From: Microcebus murinus
Lineage: Eukaryota > Chordata > Mammalia > Primates > Cheirogaleidae
Reading direction: 5' to 3'
Length of the DNA stretch: 64,000 bases
Assembly (NCBI RefSeq): GCF_040939455.1
Contig: NC_134108.1
Coordinates: 35,198,501-35,262,500 of the forward strand
The position numbers were made by a program, and so were the translations under genes. Shown piece by piece: positions 59,275 through 64,000 of the stretch; position 1 is the stretch's first letter, and each line of letters opens with the position of its first letter. The notes beneath the pieces were generated by a model that was not told the DNA's origin, did not search any database, and worked only from the letters and a program-made list of their open reading frames with translations.

Positions 59275-60286
59275 AAAGGTCCAGACAGCAATCCATACAG
59301 TTGACTTGATAATACAGAATTGGATCAGACTGCAGACATTGATGCCAGGCAGGCTCATAGATGAAGGACTGATAAAGATGCTGTTCTCATGTATGAAATG
59401 ACTGAAGTAGCTTCATTTAATGGAAATGGGCTAGGCAAAAGATGCTGTTGAAAGCGTGGTCCTTCAGAAAATGCAAAAAATGGTCCAACGAATGCTTCTG
59501 TCAATGAAATTCCTAAGCTACAGCATACCCCAGGAGAAGAAAAGATTGATACCTTAAAAGAAGAAAACACTCAAGCAATAGCAGTCCTGAATGGTGTTTC
59601 ATAAGCTGAAGAAGTTCCTAGTTTACAGTTCTTTTATGTCACATTTACAATAGTGCTTTTTTTTTCTTTCGGCATATTATGGGGGTACAGATTTTTAGGT
59701 TTCAATAAATGCCCATTTCCCCCCCTTCCTCCAAAAGCCTGGGTCTCCAGCATGACCATCCCCTAGATGGTGCACATCTCACTCATTATATATGTATATA
59801 CCCGCCCCCCTCCCCCCTGCCCAATACCCTATTACTGCAGTACCTATGTGACCACTTAGGTGCTGTTCAGTTAATACCAATTTGCTGGTGAGTATATGTG
59901 GTGCTTGTTTTTCCATTCTTGGGAAACTTCACTTAATAGTATGGGTTCCAGCTCTAACCAGGAAAATATAACATATGCTATATCACCATTGTTTCTTAGA
60001 GCTGAATAGTACTCCATGGTATACATATACCACATTTTATTAATCCATTCTTGGATTGATGGGCACTTGGGCTGTTTCCACAGCCTTGCAATTATGAATT
60101 GTGCTGCTATAACCATTCGAGTGCAAGTGTCTTGTTTTTGAGTGTCATTGGATCTTTTGAGTAGATGCCCAGCAATGGGATTGCTGGATCAAATGGTAGA
60201 TTCACTTGTATCACTTTAAGGTATCTCCATATTGCTTTCCACAGAGGTTAAACTAGTTTGCAGTCCCACCAGCAGTGTAGGAGTAT

Positions 60287-61151
60287 AGAATTTTTTTATT
60301 TCCATCTTGATTTCTTCATTTATGAAGCAATCATTTAGTAGGAGGTTGTTTAATTTCCACATTTTTGTGTTGAAATGTGAGTTTCTGTTAGGGTTGATTT
60401 CTACTTTTATTCCACTGTGATCTGAGAAGGTACATGGTATGATTTCTATTTTTTTAAATTTCTTGAGATTTACTTTGTGTCCTAGGATATGGTCAATCTT
60501 AGAGAATGTCCCATGAGCTGATGAGAAGAACGTATATTCAGTGGATTTTGGGTAGAATGTCCTCTAGATGTCAGTCAGACCCAGTTGTTCCAAGGTTTTG
60601 TTTAAGTCCATTATTTCTTTATTAATTTTCTGTTTGGAGGATCTGTCTTGTGTTGTCAGTGGGGTGTTGAAATCTCTGGTGATTATGGAGTTGCTATTAA
60701 TCCATTTGCTTAGATCCAGTAAGGTTTGCTTTATGAAACTGGGTGCACCTAAGTTGGGTGCATATATATTTAAAATTGTTATCTCTTCTTGTTGAAGTGT
60801 GCCCTTCACCATTATATAATGACCTTCTTTGTCTTTCACTACTTTTGTTGGTTTAAAAACTAAATCGTCTGAAATTAGAACTGCCACACCAGCCTTCTTT
60901 TGGCTTCCACTTGCCTGGAATACTGATCTCCACCCTTTTACTTTTAGTGTATATGCATCCTTGCAGGTTAGATGTGTTTCCTGAAGACAGCATATACTTG
61001 GCCTGTATTTTCTTATCCATTCAGCCAGCCTATGTCTCTTGAGTGGAGAGTTTAAGCCATTCTCATTTATTGAGAGAACTGATAGATAAGGTAGATTACT
61101 GTTCATTCTGTTGGGTTGGATGTTGTTGCTTTGATTTCTCTCTTGAGCCAT
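60287..61151 (-). pseudogene. L1 ORF2 endonuclease domain, interrupted and truncated
   Basis: Begins 39 nt after ORF1 with an APE-type endonuclease (LSINENGLNSPLKRHRLAEW, CCLQETHL, LNIYAPN, DFNTPL). An in-frame TAG at about 60564 falls where Tyr is usual; beyond it the frame reads EYTFFSSAHGTFSKIDHILG. The reverse-transcriptase domain is missing because of the internal deletion. Not functional. Confidence 0.88.
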
Positions 61152-61397
61152 TGTATTATCTGGCCTTTAATCTTTGGGTTTTGGTTGTTTTTATATTCGT
61201 GAACTTTTATTATGGTGTTCCGTGCGTAACACTGTTTTGAGTACTTCTTGTAGGGCTGGTCTTGTCTTGGTGAATTCTCTGAGGTTTTGCTTGTCTGAGA
61301 ATGTCTTTATTTCTTCTTCATATATGAAGCTTAGTTTTGCAGGGAATAAGATTCTAGGGTGGGCATTGTTTTGTTTCAGAAGAGTGAGAATGGGGCC

Positions 61398-62195
61398 CTA
61401 GTCTCTCCTTGCTTGTAAAGTCTCATTAGATAAGTCTGGTGCTATTCGAATTGGCTTTCCCTTGTATGTCACTTGCTCCTTTCGTCTTACAGCTCTTAGA
61501 AGGGCCTCTTTAGTTGATATTTTGGTCAGTCTGATGACTGCATGTCGTGACATCTTCCTGTTTGCGTTGAATCTCCCAGGGGTCCTCTGAGCTTCTTGAA
61601 CTTGTATATCGAGATTTTGAGCAAGGCCTGGGAAATTTTCCTCTATTATATCTTCAAATAGCTTGTCCAACCCTTGGGTGTTGTCCTCTTCCCCTTCTGG
61701 TAACCCTATGACCCTCACATTAGGTTTCTTCACATAATCCCACATCTCTTGTAGGCTTTGCTCTTTTCTCTTGTTTCTCTGCTCTATCTCTGTGATGGTT
61801 TTATTTAGTTGGAGGGTGTTATCTAAAATCTCTGAGATTCTTTCTTCTGTTTGATCTACCCTGTTCTTGAGACTTTCCACTGTATTTTGTAGTTCCCTGA
61901 ATTGATTCTTCATTTCCAGGAGTTCGGTTAAACTTTTCTTCATTGTGTCTATTTCTTTAGTGAACTTTTCTTCTAGGTCCTGGAGGCTTTTTGTGGTTTC
62001 TTTGTGTTGGTTATTGAGTTGTTGTTGCAGGTCGGTGAGTGTTCTTATGATCCACATACGAAATTCCTCTTCTGTCATTTTGATTGCCTGATTTGGGTTG
62101 GTGTCCATTTCTAGGGGGCTGGTGCTCCTCTTTGGGGGTGTGTTTTCCATTTGGTTCTTCATATTTCCTGAGTTCCTTCGCTGATTTCTTCCCAT
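61398..62195 (-). pseudogene. L1 ORF1, with a premature stop
   Basis: ORF1p is the RNA-binding trimeric chaperone of L1. 265 codons are open: a basic N-terminus, a coiled coil (about residues 45-150, including 'LEEKFTKEIDTMKKSLTELL'), then the RRM region (RVIGLPEGEEDNTQGLDKLF). The stop is TAG where a Trp codon is expected after LQARRD. The same frame then stays open to a TAA at 61193-61191, so this looks like one point mutation cutting off much of the C-terminal domain. Confidence 0.88.
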
Positions 62196-63632
62196 GTCGA
62201 TCAGTTGTTGTTACTTTCCTTTAGGTTTTTGTTTGGGTATTCACACACCTTGTTTAGATTCTGAGCCATTAGGTGGTGTCTGTGGGTGAGATTCGACCAC
62301 TCCCTGTATAATGAGTCAGTGGGTGCCGTGAAAAGGCTCTGCAGGATGCTGTCCCTGTCAGTAGGTGGCACTTGCTTGGAGGAACAGGCTATGCTGTTGT
62401 TTTTCGGTCCTGTTATCAGCTCTTGTTCTGGGCAGAGCTGGGTTGGGTAAGCCTGCCCTCAGGCACCACCAATGCTGTTAGCAGGGGTCAAAGTTCTGTT
62501 CTCTGCTTCCAGGAAAAGCTGTCAGGTCAAGGCTGGAATGGTCCTGCTCAGCCAGAAAGTCTGCTTGTGGGGGTGAGGCTGTCTGAGACCCACAGTCTGG
62601 AGTGGGCCTGGCGTCTTTCCACCCTCCCCAACTCTGCAGCTACTCCTGGGCCTCTGCCAGCAGGCCAGACCACATGCCACTAGGCCTCCCCGGATTGTGA
62701 TGCCGGCAGGGAGGTTCCCTGCGCAGGAACGCCACCTGGGCTGGGCACACGGCCTCCCTTTGGGGGAAGGGTTGCCCTCTAGGACGCTGATCTGCCCCTG
62801 AAGGCACACACGCCTCAGCAGGCTGTTCACAAATATCCCTTCTGTGCCCCGGGCAATGCCAGACCTCGGTGCACGGGATCTGGTCTGCAGGTCCGACCTC
62901 TGGGTCCCAGAGTTCAAACTGTATCCCCACCAGGGAGAGGAGTTCCGGTCCCAATTCACCCACAGGGCCCCCAAGCTGTGTCTGTGTCTCTCAGCCTCTG
63001 AGTCGGCACCGTTCTCCTGGGAACACTGTGCCAGCAGCACCTGGGAGGGCTGGCGGGTAGGGAGCTCACAGTCTGAGTTCCCCTTAGTCAGCTGTAGGGT
63101 CTCAAAAAGAGAAGGTCCCGTTCCCTGGAGGTGCCTCCGGCTGGTGGCTGTATTGTCTCTCTGGGAAGCCACAGGTAGGGTCGGTGGAGGGGAGGAGGAG
63201 GCAATATGGCGCCTGCCGCGCGGCTCGGGTCTGTGCACACGGAGGTGCCCCGAGGGATTTGTGAGTCTGGTGCAGCGTCCGCTATAGGCTCACCGCTAGC
63301 TGGTGGTGGCCGTCTCTGGGCTGGTGTCAGCAGGTCTCTCCACCTGCTGGGGAGCCCACCAGCAGTCCCAAATGCAGGGGAGGGGAAAGGTGATTTATCC
63401 ACCTACCCTTGCCGCTGGTCTCCGGGCTGCTCCGGCGGTCTCAGCTTCCAGCTCTCCTCTGCAGCCTCCTCCCGTGGAGTCTCCCGGGGTCTCAGGTACC
63501 CCTCCTTCCGGCCCTCATCTGCTGTATGCTCGCCTTCTTGCTTCTTTTTTCTAATTTCTGCTAGAATCTGTCTTTTCTGCAGAGACACTCTTTCTGGCGG
63601 TGTTTCTCGTCCGCCATCTTGATCCTTCTCCC
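62196..63632 (-). promoter_or_regulatory. L1 5' UTR / internal promoter
   Basis: About 1.4 kb, GC-rich and CpG-bearing, in contrast to its AT-rich surroundings. The first bases on the minus strand are ggagaaggatcaagatggcg, containing the YY1-type motif aagatggcgg (63611-63620 on plus) that sets L1 initiation in primates. Long open frames occur on both strands of this GC-rich segment without recognisable domains. Confidence 0.75.
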
Positions 63633-64000
63633 TACAATAGTGCTTATACAAGCTTGCCAAAGAGAGAATATGGATCGCCAGTCTTTACATCACACTTTCA
63701 GTTCCTCCATTTGGAATTCAGAAAGGGAAGAGATCCTGAAGAAATCATATGTTAAACATACTTTGACACTTACTGTGTTATAAAATATATCACCAGATGT
63801 GCCTTGAGAATAGTATATGTAACATTTTAAGAAGTTGCTAGCTATGAAAAAAAATTGACATTTAGTGCATATGGCCACACACATACACTCAGGAGACCAA
63901 TTACCCACATACTGGCACACACATGTGCAAAAGTTGCATCTGTCCTGAATGCATTCCTAGTGACACTTGTGATTGCTTCTCTCACTTACCTGGCACCTTG

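Larger units (their letters stand above)
59659..63632 (-). mobile_element. L1 LINE with both ends but a large internal deletion
   Basis: Perfect 13-bp duplication tacaatagtgctt at 59646-59658 and 63633-63645. From the 5' end (63632): GC-rich 5' UTR with a YY1-type motif, ORF1 (62195), 39-nt spacer, ORF2 start (61151) with the endonuclease domain, then at about 60286 a jump to the ORF2 C-terminus (ECLYSS-type region, WNQPKC-like motif as WKQPKC) and 3' UTR with a short A tail. Length is 3974 bp against about 6-7 kb for a complete primate L1. ORF1 and ORF2 each also carry a nonsense codon. Confidence 0.93.
57471..64000 (+). pseudogene. FXR1P: Processed FXR1 pseudogene, split by an Alu and an L1
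   Basis: Copy of the mRNA for FXR1 (RNA-binding fragile-X-related protein). It has no introns: the coding match runs from ATG at 57471 to a TAA at 59602. It reads [20 protein letters not shown] (Tudor/Agenet region) near 57520 and [16 protein letters not shown] (second KH domain, GKNG loop kept) near 58340; the C-terminal match ends near 59600. Disabling changes: a small insertion near 57514 shifts the frame, a CGA-type codon is TGA at about 57802, and there are stops before 58301. 3' UTR sequence continues to 59658 and, after the L1, from 63646 to at least 63870. Insertions: Alu 58945-59274 and L1 59659-63632. No coding function is expected. Confidence 0.9.

Noticed and set aside
59871..62195. 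L1 reading frames as a novel nucleic-acid enzyme system
   Set aside because: Coiled-coil ORF1, endonuclease motifs and the C-terminal motif place them in the L1 retrotransposon; both frames are broken.
62844..63622. 147- and 138-codon antisense frames in the L1 5' UTR as host genes
   Set aside because: They lie wholly inside the L1 and have no recognisable domains or start context.

Overview
The window is nuclear DNA from a strepsirrhine primate, most likely a lemur. The evidence is two recognisable mammalian genes with GT/AG-bounded exons, no long operon-like reading frames, and about fourteen Alu copies of the strepsirrhine type (internal 'aattggccaact' block, 'gctgtgagctaggctgacgccacggcactc' right-arm motif). 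Young L1 copies end in a 'gtacccccataatat' tail that I associate with lemurs. Genus cannot be fixed from sequence alone.

Layout: positions 1-25,000 hold TRMT11 (minus strand), the catalytic subunit of the tRNA guanosine-10 N2-methyltransferase. I could place eleven coding exons, from the start codon at 24909 to an exon ending at 65. They join in frame to 378 codons and the last exons lie left of the window. Positions 25,000-30,500 are intergenic, with old repeats and one small retroposed piece of an unidentified mRNA. Positions 30,500-53,600 hold HINT3 (minus strand), a histidine-triad phosphoramidase. All five coding exons are present and join to 192 codons plus a stop. Both genes start in GC-rich CpG-island promoters (about 24.70-25.11 kb and 53.20-53.96 kb). 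The HINT3 to TRMT11 order and shared orientation match what I recall of human 6q22.

Positions 54,000-64,000 lie upstream of HINT3 and are mostly retroposons: a truncated L1 with an Alu inside it, then a processed FXR1 pseudogene split by two Alus and by an internally deleted L1 that has both ends and a 13-bp target-site duplication. Other nested events are a 5'-inverted L1 in HINT3 intron 1 holding a 439-bp solo LTR, an Alu split by a 168-bp L1 tail, and a Tigger-type MITE and a MER1-type hAT element in TRMT11 introns.

The two genes are neighbours without an evident shared pathway: TRMT11 modifies tRNA, HINT3 hydrolyses nucleotide phosphoramidates. I found no RNA genes, CRISPR array, operon or novel defence-type system. 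The most interesting items are a 9-bp repeat expansion that adds a seven-fold Glu-Asp-(Ala/Thr) tract to HINT3, an apparent three-residue loss in TRMT11, a palindrome with re-ordered arms in a TRMT11 intron, and the dated series of retroposon insertions. All exon models rest on splice signals, phase continuity and remembered human protein sequence; no alignment was run.
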